Below, piece after piece: positions 7,478-12,862 of a stretch of 13,137 bases of DNA; position 1 is the stretch's first letter, and every line of letters starts with the position of its first letter. A program made the translations under genes and the position numbers. The notes beneath the pieces are model-generated. The model was given only the letters and a program-made list of their open reading frames with translations, searched no databases and was not told the origin of the DNA. This stretch comes from Candidatus Omnitrophota bacterium (lineage in GTDB: Bacteria > Omnitrophota > Gorgyraeia > JACOVV01): NCBI GenBank assembly GCA_016177145.1, contig JACOVV010000079.1, positions 1 to 13,137 on the forward strand, written 5' to 3'.

Positions 7478-7500
7478 AAAATAGAGACGTTCCTATTTTT
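7478..7500 (+). other. Weak A+T-rich hairpin between the two insert genes
   Basis: AAAATAG (7478-7484) can pair with CTATTTT (7493-7499) across an 8-nt loop just after the stop of the fusion gene. It has no G+C-rich core, and the next gene has its own ribosome site (GAAAGGAG, 7505-7512). It could be a weak terminator, an mRNA-end hairpin or chance. Confidence 0.25.
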
Positions 7501-7521
7501 AGTAGAAAGGAGAATTGATTC

Positions 7522-8526
7522 ATGAGCTTATTAACGGGTTTTCTGATGGTAGTTTTTTTATCACTGTCTAGGCCGATAAGCGATTTCGGCGAAGAGAGTT
7601 ATTTTTATCAGAATCGCTATCTTGCTCCTAAAGGGAGTCAAGTTAGTTACGCACTGCCTCGAGAAGAAGTAGCATTGGATGAAAATGGGAGACCCCGAGC
7701 GTTGGGGGCTGATTTGACTCCTTTGACTGCTGCGCTTCAACTTGTCTCAAGCACGGATCCTAGAATGCGGAGTGATATTATTTCACTTCTACGAAGTGGC
7801 ATAGAGTGGATCAAGAAAATCAAAGTGATCGCCCTTGACCTGGCAGGGGTGGTTTGTAGAAATGGAATGGTTTTGGCAATGCAGAGGTTAAGTAAGCGTT
7901 TAAGCACGGATGATTTAAGGGTAAGTTATGATGATTTAAAGGATATATTTACTGGAAATGATTTTTTTCTGTGGACCAAGAATGAGATCAGTGAAAATGA
8001 ATTTTGGCAGAGAGCAAATACATTGTTTAAGCACAAATACGGCACAGACTTATTTGCCTTGGCGCCACGAGAGGAGATCAGGGATATATGGTTTGACGCC
8101 TATGAGATATTTCCCGGAATGGAACAGTTAATACGGGAGTTAAGAAGGAAGGGATATAGAGTGATATTATTCACAAATAACACGAAGGAAAAATTTGATC
8201 ATACTAGACGTCGTTATGATTTTGACGAGTTATTTAATGGAATCCTTAATTCGGCAGACATGGGATTGTCTAAAAAAGATCACCAGATTTATGATGAGAT
8301 GCAGAGGTGGACCGGTGTTTCTCCCGAAGAAATACTTTACGTGGATGACGTAGAGGAATTCCTTCTGTACGCACGTGCTAAAGGAATCCGCACACTTTGG
8401 TATTCCAACCTGAGTGAAACTCCTTTAAGCGAAAAAGCAGTCGTAGCAGAACTTTTACATAGTAAGATCAGTAGAATCCTTGATGGAATAACTGTGGAAC
8501 AAACTGATACGCAAATTGCACTCTAA
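7522..8526 (+). CDS. HAD-superfamily phosphatase-like protein with export-like leader and ~100-residue N-terminal extension
   Basis: A 334-aa protein. The last ~235 residues are a HAD subfamily IA (YihX-like) domain. Motif I is VIALDLAGVV with nucleophile Asp106; the second motif I aspartate is Ala108, as YihX-like enzymes also have a non-acidic residue there. Motif II is ILFTNNT with Thr218, motif III is LSKKDHQIY with Lys251, and motif IV is LYVDD with Asp275 and Asp276. The cap insert lies between motifs I and II. This suggests phosphatase activity on a small phosphorylated metabolite; the substrate is unknown. The N-terminal ~100 residues are not HAD: a hydrophobic stretch (LLTGFLMVVFLSLS, 3-16), then R32, LAPKG (34-38) and PRE (46-48), resembling the leader of the fusion protein before it. 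GAAAGGAG (7505-7512) gives a strong ribosome site. It follows the fusion gene by 45 bases, probably in one operon. Confidence 0.82.
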   Translation: MSLLTGFLMVVFLSLSRPISDFGEESYFYQNRYLAPKGSQVSYALPREEVALDENGRPRALGADLTPLTAALQLVSSTDPRMRSDIISLLRSGIEWIKKIKVIALDLAGVVCRNGMVLAMQRLSKRLSTDDLRVSYDDLKDIFTGNDFFLWTKNEISENEFWQRANTLFKHKYGTDLFALAPREEIRDIWFDAYEIFPGMEQLIRELRRKGYRVILFTNNTKEKFDHTRRRYDFDELFNGILNSADMGLSKKDHQIYDEMQRWTGVSPEEILYVDDVEEFLLYARAKGIRTLWYSNLSETPLSEKAVVAELLHSKISRILDGITVEQTDTQIAL

Positions 8527-8539
8527 CCCTATACTTTTC

Positions 8540-10051
8540 ATGAAAAAAACTGGCAAGGTCTATCTTGTGGGCGCGGGGCCGGGGGATCCGGGTCTCATTA
8601 CTTTTAAAGGGATCCAGTGTCTCAAAAAAGCGGACATTGTCCTCTACGACGCTTTGGTCAACAGCCGGCTCTTGGAATGGGCGCCTCAGGCCGAGAAAAT
8701 TTACGTCGGGAAGCGGGGAGGGCATACCTCCATCACCCAGAAAGAGATTGAACGGTTACTGATTCGACACGCGCAAGAGGGGAAGACGGTGGTGCGGCTT
8801 AAAGGAGGCGATCCGTATCTTTTCGGCCGGGGGGCGGAGGAAGTGGAAGAATTAGTCGCGCGAAAAATTCAATTTGAAATTGTTCCCGGCGTAACGTCGG
8901 CGCTGGCCGCTCCCTGCTACGCGGGAATTCCGCTCACTCACCGGAAGTGGAGTTCCTCCGTCGCGATCGCGACCGGCCATGAAGACCCGGACAAACCGCA
9001 GTCTACTCTGCGCTTGGAAGAGCTCGCTCAAGGGGCGGACACATTGGTCCTCCTGATGGCGGTTTCGCAGTTAAAAGAGATCACTCAACGCCTTCTAAAA
9101 TCGGGGCGCAAGAAAACAACGCCGGCCGCTCTAGTCGAGTGGGGGACCACTCTCCATCAGAGAATCGTCACCGGAACTCTGGCGAATATTCTGCAAAAAG
9201 CCAAACAGTCCGGCATGAAGCCCCCTTCGGTTTTCGTGGTGGGGGACGTTGTCCGCCTGCGGCAGTCACTCAATTGGTTTGAAAAGAGGCCGCTCTTTGG
9301 AAAACGAATTTTAGTCACCCGCGCCGCGCGTCAAATTCCGGAGTTTCGCGCCCTGTTAGAAGAGCAGGGGGCTTCGACGGTGGATTTACCGATGATCGAA
9401 ATCGTTCCGGCCAATCCCGGCGGATTCAAGAACCGAATGGAATATGAATCGTACGACTGGGTAGTTTTTACCAGCAGTAACGGAGTGGAGCAGTTCTTAA
9501 CCCGGCTCAAAGAAATGGAGATGGATATCCGCGTTTTAAAGAAAGCCAAAATCTGCGCCATCGGCCCCAAAACAGCCGAGCGGCTGAAAACAGCGCAGCT
9601 CAAAGTGGACTTGGTCCCGGAGAAAGAGTTCCGCGCGGAAGGAATTTTGCAGGCGTTCAGCCAGTGGGGATCGGTTCTCGACAAAAGAATTGTTTTAATC
9701 CGCGCCGAAGAGGGAAGGGATGTCTTGCCGGACGGTTTAAGAGAAATGGGGGCCGAGGTTGAGCAAATTTCCATTTACCAAACCGAACCGGTGAAACATC
9801 CACCCAGCGTCGTGCGGCAGATCAAAAAAGAACTTACCCAAAGAAAAATTCACGCCGTCACCTTCACCAGCCCGTCATCGGTGAACAGTTTCTTGAGCAG
9901 TTTCGGCAAAGAAGCACTCAAGAGAACCAAAGTCGCCAGTCTTGGCCCGGTGACTTCGGCGGCCTTGAAAGAAGCGAAGGTTCATGTGGCGATCGAGGCG
10001 CATCCGTACACCATTGAAGGATTAACCGAGGCGTTGGTAAGAAGATTATAA
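8540..10051 (+). CDS. cobA-hemD: Fused uroporphyrinogen-III C-methyltransferase and uroporphyrinogen-III synthase
   Basis: A 503-aa bifunctional enzyme. Residues ~5-245 are the SAM-dependent methyltransferase that makes precorrin-2: VYLVGAGPGDPGL (7-19), KGGDPYLFGRG (88-98), PGVTSALAAPCYAGIPLTHR and an ATGHE segment. Residues ~254-500 are HemD, which cyclises hydroxymethylbilane to uroporphyrinogen III: GKRILVTRAA (254-263), VVFTSSNGVEQFL, ICAIGPKTAERL, IVLIRAEEGRDVL, VTFTSPSSVNSF and a final HPYTIEGLTEAL. Precorrin-2 would pass to the dehydrogenase at 1230-1805. I start at the ATG at 8540 because the family begins M-(K)-x-G-K-VYLVGAGPG; an in-frame ATG at 8516 would overlap the preceding gene and add eight residues. 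No ribosome-binding site is visible at either. CobA-HemD fusions are common in bacteria. It would normally follow hemC directly. Confidence 0.95.
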   Translation: MKKTGKVYLVGAGPGDPGLITFKGIQCLKKADIVLYDALVNSRLLEWAPQAEKIYVGKRGGHTSITQKEIERLLIRHAQEGKTVVRLKGGDPYLFGRGAEEVEELVARKIQFEIVPGVTSALAAPCYAGIPLTHRKWSSSVAIATGHEDPDKPQSTLRLEELAQGADTLVLLMAVSQLKEITQRLLKSGRKKTTPAALVEWGTTLHQRIVTGTLANILQKAKQSGMKPPSVFVVGDVVRLRQSLNWFEKRPLFGKRILVTRAARQIPEFRALLEEQGASTVDLPMIEIVPANPGGFKNRMEYESYDWVVFTSSNGVEQFLTRLKEMEMDIRVLKKAKICAIGPKTAERLKTAQLKVDLVPEKEFRAEGILQAFSQWGSVLDKRIVLIRAEEGRDVLPDGLREMGAEVEQISIYQTEPVKHPPSVVRQIKKELTQRKIHAVTFTSPSSVNSFLSSFGKEALKRTKVASLGPVTSAALKEAKVHVAIEAHPYTIEGLTEALVRRL

Positions 10052-10060
10052 GCAAAAGGC

Positions 10061-10087
10061 GTAGGGGCAGGCCCCCGTGCCTGCCCT
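10061..10087. repeat. GTAGGGGC hairpin repeat, copy 2
   Basis: GTAGGGGC followed by a stem GGGCAGGC (10065-10072) with GCCTGCCC (10079-10086) around a 6-nt loop. It shares the leading GTAGGGGC with copies at 347 and 10091, while the stem sequence differs but keeps pairing, as expected of a structure-conserved dispersed repeat. It lies ten bases after the cobA-hemD stop. Confidence 0.75.
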
Positions 10088-10090
10088 AAC

Positions 10091-10119
10091 CGTAGGGGCG
10101 GACCTTGTGTCCGCCCTTT
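10091..10119. repeat. GTAGGGGC hairpin repeat, copy 3, possible terminator
   Basis: CGTAGGGGCG then stem GGGCGGAC (10096-10103) with GTCCGCCC (10109-10116), loop CTTGT, extendable by G-U and A-T pairs, then TTT. Tandem to copy 2. The strong stem and short T-run could end transcription of cobA-hemD, but the T-run is short. Confidence 0.72.
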
Positions 10120-10180
10120 CTAAAATGGAGACGGGGAGTGTTCTTCTTCAAGCGAACCGGACATTCCTGACGATGGAGCA

Positions 10181-10454
10181 GGGCAAAATGTTTCCCTCGC
10201 TCCGTCTCGCCGAAAGATACAGGAAAAGAGGAGGATAGCTGTTTTCGAAAAAACGCGGTCTCGCACTCTCGTGCTCGCCGCTCTGGCTCTCGGAACCGAC
10301 CCGTCCTTCGTTATGCGTTTATTTTGGACAAATAGGAAAACTCGGACGGGTACCCCGGTTCCTCCGAGATGTTTTTCTCAAACAGCTATCCTCCTCTTAA
10401 TTAGGCAATGAAAAGATACTCGGCTCGAATGTCGCTCGGGAAAACATTTTGCCC
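10181..10454. repeat. Large nested imperfect inverted repeat (~274 bp)
   Basis: No convincing reading frame occurs here, but three nested arms pair. The outer arm is 10181-10196 (GGGCAAAATGTTTCCC) with 10438-10454 (GGGAAAACATTTTGCCC), one base unpaired. The middle arm, AAGAGGAGGATAGCTGTTT (10226-10244), is perfectly complementary to 10380-10398 over 19 bp, with partial continuation (GAAAAA/TTTTTC, TCTCG/CGAGA). The inner arm is GGAACCG plus ACCCGTCC (10292-10306) with GGACGGGT (10344-10351) and CGGTTCC (10356-10362), separated by a 4-nt bulge. The centre loop is ~37 nt. A small hairpin (GCAC/GTGC, 10263-10274) lies on the left side only. It could be a MITE-like element, a structured RNA or a cruciform-forming site. 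Confidence 0.75.
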
Positions 10455-10463
10455 TTAACTAGT

Positions 10464-10528
10464 TTGTCATTCTGAGCGAAGTCCCCGCCGTAGACGGGTC
10501 CGCCTCCGGCGGAGAAGAATCTTGCTTT
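10464..10528. repeat. Interspersed repeat of the GTCATTCTGAGCGAAG ... GAAGAATCTTGC type
   Basis: GTCATTCTGAGCGAAG (10466-10481) at one end and GAAGAATCTTGC at the other, enclosing short G+C-rich inverted repeats (CCCG/CGGG and CCGCC/GGCGG). This combination is recognisable as a non-coding repeat type scattered in many environmental bacterial genomes. Only one copy is in the window, so its repeated nature is from general knowledge. Confidence 0.55.
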
Positions 10529-10563
10529 TAGGTTAGGAAAGATCAATGTCTGTTTCAAATTCC

Positions 10564-10590
10564 TTGAATCTTCCTGTGGGACGCTATAGA
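10564..10590 (+). promoter_or_regulatory. Weak candidate promoter for the abortive-infection gene
   Basis: TTGAAT (10564-10569) and TATAGA (10585-10590) with a 15-nt spacer, ten bases before the start at 10601. Spacing is short and matches are partial. The rest of 10529-10600 shows nothing recognisable. Confidence 0.3.
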
Positions 10591-10600
10591 CTAATTCTAA

Positions 10601-11548
10601 ATGATAAGTCTATTTTCTAAGAGGCACAAGCAAGCAATTTTTGAAAAAAGGATCGGCCACATAATGTCCGATCGTTTGCGCAGACGATTATGGATGCTTT
10701 TAAAAGAATACGATTTTTCTTGGAACTATCAACCCGATCCCAATGATAGATGGATTGATACAACAAGTGCTTTGCAAGAAGTCGAACGAGAGTTGTGTCG
10801 GCAATATGGAGAAGATCGATTGGTCGCTTTTGATGATACTAATAAACGTATGCCTGTCGATCTTGAAAGATTTTCCAAAGGTGCCTATCCTGCCCAAGTG
10901 CTTGACATGGTAGAATGTTTCTACGGTTATTTGGAGGGAAATAACAAGCCAACCTTTCAGCAAGAGATCAACAGTATTTTTGAAGAAGAGAATTCTCCAT
11001 GGCGACTTACGGATGGGCAGTTCTTTAAGGTCGACTCAAAGTTTCTTCAAATGCAAGTTGTTGCACGAGCCCATGAATTGCTCGAATCGAAAGGATACGA
11101 AGGCGCACTTGAGGAATTCAAGGAAGCCCGTAATGATCTAGTTTCAGGCGATTCCAAGGGTGCTATTAGCAATGCGTGCAAGAGTTTAGAAAGTGCCATA
11201 AAGGTAATTCTCCAGAAAGAATCTGGTAACGCGAGTGTTCTTATTCGCGAACTTAACAAAATTGGATTTTATTCCGACATTCCAGAAGAAATAGGTCAAG
11301 CATTCGGCGATACAGTATTAATGTCGTTGCCATTCATTAGAAATAAACTTGGCGGGCATGGCCAAGGTGGTAAAGTAGTGAATGTGCCGAAGCACTACGC
11401 GGAGCTTGCTGTTCATTTAGCAGCTAGCCTCATTCTTTTTATAACACAAAAGTCTATCGAGCTATCTTTATCTAAAGGTAAAAAGGAACCAAAAGAAGAA
11501 AGACTGCAACAAAAAATGGAAACGGTGGAAGAAGATCTGCCTTTCTAA
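10601..11548 (+). CDS. Abortive-infection-type protein (STM4504/CBY_0614-like) with C-terminal HEPN-like domain
   Basis: A 315-aa protein. The N-terminus (SLFSKRHKQ) and following ~75 residues resemble the AbiJ-type N-terminal region, and the C-terminal half (about 160-290) resembles the matching Abi C-terminal domain: VARAHELLESKGYEGALEEFKEARNDLVSGDSKGAISNACKSLESAIKVIL, ending in FIRNKLGGHGQGG. RNKLGGH fits the R-x4-6-H motif of HEPN ribonucleases, so an RNA-cleaving defence role is plausible. The family is linked to phage defence by annotation; activity here is inferred. The tail (~295-315) is charged and probably disordered. Codon use is more A+T-rich than in the hem genes. No Shine-Dalgarno site is evident; I keep the first ATG because relatives begin with the LFSKR segment. 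Neighbouring toxin-antitoxin pairs support an accessory or defence island. Confidence 0.75.
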   Translation: MISLFSKRHKQAIFEKRIGHIMSDRLRRRLWMLLKEYDFSWNYQPDPNDRWIDTTSALQEVERELCRQYGEDRLVAFDDTNKRMPVDLERFSKGAYPAQVLDMVECFYGYLEGNNKPTFQQEINSIFEEENSPWRLTDGQFFKVDSKFLQMQVVARAHELLESKGYEGALEEFKEARNDLVSGDSKGAISNACKSLESAIKVILQKESGNASVLIRELNKIGFYSDIPEEIGQAFGDTVLMSLPFIRNKLGGHGQGGKVVNVPKHYAELAVHLAASLILFITQKSIELSLSKGKKEPKEERLQQKMETVEEDLPF

Positions 11549-11568
11549 CTGTAAATAAACGGCGCCGC

Positions 11569-11635
11569 TTCTCTTTTTCAGTTCTTCTCGTCTAAGCCCT
11601 CACTCGCCTTTTCGGCCCGTGCCGTATAACCCAGT
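11569..11635. repeat. Direct repeat block, copy 1 (upstream of the first toxin-antitoxin pair)
   Basis: Starts TTCTCTTTTTCAG, continues through TCTCGTCTAAGCCCTCAC and CGCCTTTTC, and ends CCAGT. It aligns with 12206-12280 with few substitutions over the first ~45 bases, then diverges with small indels around a short hairpin (CGGC/GCCG here). No reading frame is supported in it. Confidence 0.75.
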
Positions 11636-11659
11636 TGCTTTAAAAAAAGATGGGGGTTC

Positions 11660-11694
11660 TTGAAATCATCGTATAATTATGATATAATTATAAT
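11660..11694 (+). promoter_or_regulatory. Promoter and operator-like palindromes of the first toxin-antitoxin pair
   Basis: TTGAAA (11660-11665), a 17-nt spacer and TATAAT (11683-11688) form a near-consensus sigma70 promoter. Two copies of the self-complementary ATAATTAT (11673-11680 and 11684-11691) overlap the -10 region, a plausible site for autorepression by the antitoxin, as BrnA-type antitoxins do. Transcription would start only ~6 nt before the toxin ATG. Confidence 0.6.
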
Positions 11695-11700
11695 GTAGTT

Positions 11701-11994
11701 ATGGAATCATTGGAATTTATATGGGATAACCGGAAGGATCGGCAGAATCAAAGGAAACACGGTGTTTCCTTTGAGGAGGCGAAAACTGCTTTCTATGATG
11801 AAAATGCAAGAGTCATTTATGATCCTGACCATTCGATGGAGGAAGATCGGTTTATCCTTTTGGGTCTTAGTGCAGGACTGCGCATATTAGTCGTATGTCA
11901 TTGTTACCGTGAAAAGGAATCGAGAATAAGAATTATTTCAGCAAGAAAGGCGACAGGGAAAGAGCAAAATCAGTACAAGGAGAATCTATCATGA
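11701..11994 (+). CDS. BrnT-family toxin (DUF497)
   Basis: A 97-aa protein with the BrnT layout: FIWDNRKDRQNQRKHGVSFEEAKTAFYDENA near the start, then HSMEEDRFILLGLS, a hydrophobic strand (RILVVCHCYRE) and RIRIISARKATGKEQNQY at the end. BrnT toxins have a RelE-like fold and act as ribonucleases that stop translation until bound by BrnA. Length and motif order are normal, so it is probably intact. It overlaps the antitoxin gene by four bases (ATGA), giving the toxin-first order usual for BrnTA. The start is placed at the ATG just after the promoter; there is room for only a very short leader and no clear ribosome site. Confidence 0.88.
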   Translation: MESLEFIWDNRKDRQNQRKHGVSFEEAKTAFYDENARVIYDPDHSMEEDRFILLGLSAGLRILVVCHCYREKESRIRIISARKATGKEQNQYKENLS

Positions 11995-12203
11995 GAAAAG
12001 AATATGATTTTTCAGAAGCCAGAAAAAATCCATACTCAAAGATATTGAAACATCAGATAACGATTCGGATTGAATTGGATGTGATAGATTATTTTAAAGA
12101 GTTATCACGATCGACAGGCATTCCTTATCAGAACCTGATCAACCTCTATCTTAAGGATTGCGTAGACTCCCACCGCACGTTATCGTTAAAGTGGGCTTCG
12201 TGA
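11991..12203 (+). CDS. BrnA/CopG-like antitoxin, partner of the first BrnT
   Basis: A 70-aa protein beginning MRKEYDFSEARKNPY, followed by a ribbon-helix-helix-like segment (KHQITIRIELDVIDYFKELSRSTGIPYQNLINLYLKDC). The alternating strand ITIRIELD and the two helices after it fit a DNA-binding antitoxin that binds BrnT and represses the operon. A strong ribosome site AAGGAG (11977-11982) lies eight bases before the start, which overlaps the toxin stop by four bases. The better ribosome site here than at the toxin would favour antitoxin synthesis. Confidence 0.85.
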   Translation: MRKEYDFSEARKNPYSKILKHQITIRIELDVIDYFKELSRSTGIPYQNLINLYLKDCVDSHRTLSLKWAS

Positions 12204-12205
12204 GG

Positions 12206-12280
12206 TTCTCTTTTTCAGGTGTTCTCGTCTAAGCCCTCACCCGCCTTTTCAGCCCTCGTCGGTATTAAAACCGATCCAGT
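12206..12280. repeat. Direct repeat block, copy 2 (upstream of the second toxin-antitoxin pair)
   Basis: Aligns with 11569-11635: TTCTCTTTTTCAG, TTCTCGTCTAAGCCCTCAC, CGCCTTTTC, then GCCC and a final CCAGT. Its 3' part can form a hairpin TCGGT (12259-12263) with ACCGA (12270-12274). It starts three bases after the first antitoxin stop and precedes the second promoter, so the order block, promoter, toxin, antitoxin occurs twice. Confidence 0.75.
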
Positions 12281-12301
12281 CATCCCGCGGCACGAGTTGA
12301 A

Positions 12302-12337
12302 ATACATATTGCAATATGTATCTAAATATGGTATATT
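12302..12337 (+). promoter_or_regulatory. Promoter with 20-bp perfect palindrome for the second toxin-antitoxin pair
   Basis: ATACATATTGCAATATGTAT (12302-12321) is a perfect 20-bp palindrome. It contains TTGCAA (12309-12314), which with TATATT (12332-12337) and a 17-nt spacer makes a sigma70-like promoter. A repressor on the palindrome would cover the -35 box. This fits antitoxin autoregulation. The start of transcription would be only about six bases before the toxin ATG at 12350. Confidence 0.65.
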
Positions 12338-12349
12338 TACACTAGGCGA

Positions 12350-12640
12350 ATGAGTGACTCTAACTTTGAATGGGATGCCAATAAGAATCGTTTGAATCAA
12401 AGAAAACATGGTATTTCATTTGAGTTGGCTCAGTTTGTGTTTCTTGATCCGAGACGTGTTATTGCAAGAGATTTATTTCATAGTGGTTACGAGCAGAGAT
12501 ATTATTGCATAGGTCAAGTGGGTGATGGAATTATGACAGTCCGCTTTACCTATCGAGACGCGAAAGTAAGGATTATTGGCGCTGGATATTGGAGAAAGGG
12601 AAAGGTGATTTATGAAAGAGAAAATAAGATACACCAATGA
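12350..12640 (+). CDS. BrnT-family toxin, second and divergent copy
   Basis: A 96-aa BrnT-like protein: NFEWDANKNRLNQRKHGISFELAQFVFLDPRRV, then HSGYEQRYYCIGQVGDGIMTVRFTYRDAKVRIIGAGYWRKGKVIYERENK. It shares NQRKHG-[VI]-SFE with the first toxin but is otherwise quite different, so it is not a recent duplicate. The usual RIISARKA near the C-terminus reads RIIGAGYWRKGK here, a notable change in a conserved part that could alter or abolish activity. AGGCGA directly precedes the ATG, which is too close for a normal ribosome site. It overlaps the following antitoxin gene by 29 bases. Confidence 0.83.
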   Translation: MSDSNFEWDANKNRLNQRKHGISFELAQFVFLDPRRVIARDLFHSGYEQRYYCIGQVGDGIMTVRFTYRDAKVRIIGAGYWRKGKVIYERENKIHQ

Positions 12641-12839
12641 GCCCATGGAAGCGGAGGTCATTAAAGATTTCCTGCCTCCTCCGGAACATTTGGTGCCGAG
12701 GGAAGACAACGTTAAAGTCACCGTGACGTTGAGCAAATCGAGCATTGATTTTTTCAAGAAACATGCCCAGAGGCGGCACACGCATTATCAGACGATGATC
12801 AGGAGATTACTGGATTTGTACGTGGCCCAGCATCAGTAA
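12612..12839 (+). CDS. Ribbon-helix-helix (CopG-like) antitoxin, partner of the second BrnT
   Basis: A 75-aa protein: MKEKIRYTNEPMEAEVIKDFLPPPEHLVPREDNVKVTVTLSKSSIDFFKKHAQRRHTHYQTMIRRLLDLYVAQHQ in outline, with a proline-rich middle (DFLPPPEHL, 19-27) and a strand VKVTVTLSKSS leading to two helices. This layout is typical of antitoxins paired with BrnT-like toxins. The start has AAAGGTGA (12601-12608) close upstream and lies inside the toxin gene, suggesting coupled translation. It is not clearly similar to the first antitoxin beyond the fold. Confidence 0.8.
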   Translation: MKEKIRYTNEPMEAEVIKDFLPPPEHLVPREDNVKVTVTLSKSSIDFFKKHAQRRHTHYQTMIRRLLDLYVAQHQ

Positions 12840-12862
12840 AATCAGAACCGGTGAGAGGTAAT

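Noticed and set aside
8516..8539. Longer cobA-hemD start at 8516
   Set aside because: It overlaps the previous gene, has no ribosome site, and the family begins close to the Met at 8540. It cannot be excluded fully.
10226..10398. 6S RNA in the inverted-repeat region
   Set aside because: The long stem with interior loops and fragments such as CTCGG and CCGTCCGAG recall 6S RNA, but length, loop arrangement and conserved bubble could not be matched. Kept only as a structured element.
11560..11580. Terminator after the abortive-infection gene (CGGCGCCG followed by a pyrimidine run)
   Set aside because: The palindrome has no loop-forming centre, and the pyrimidine run belongs to the direct repeat block.
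11569..12280. Integron attC sites between toxin-antitoxin cassettes
   Set aside because: The repeated blocks lack convincing RYYYAAC and GTTRRRY core sites, and no integrase gene is visible in the window.
12215..12409. Reverse-strand open frame across the repeat block
   Set aside because: It crosses a repeat, a promoter and the toxin start. The matching frame in repeat copy 1 is broken by a stop, so it is not a conserved gene.
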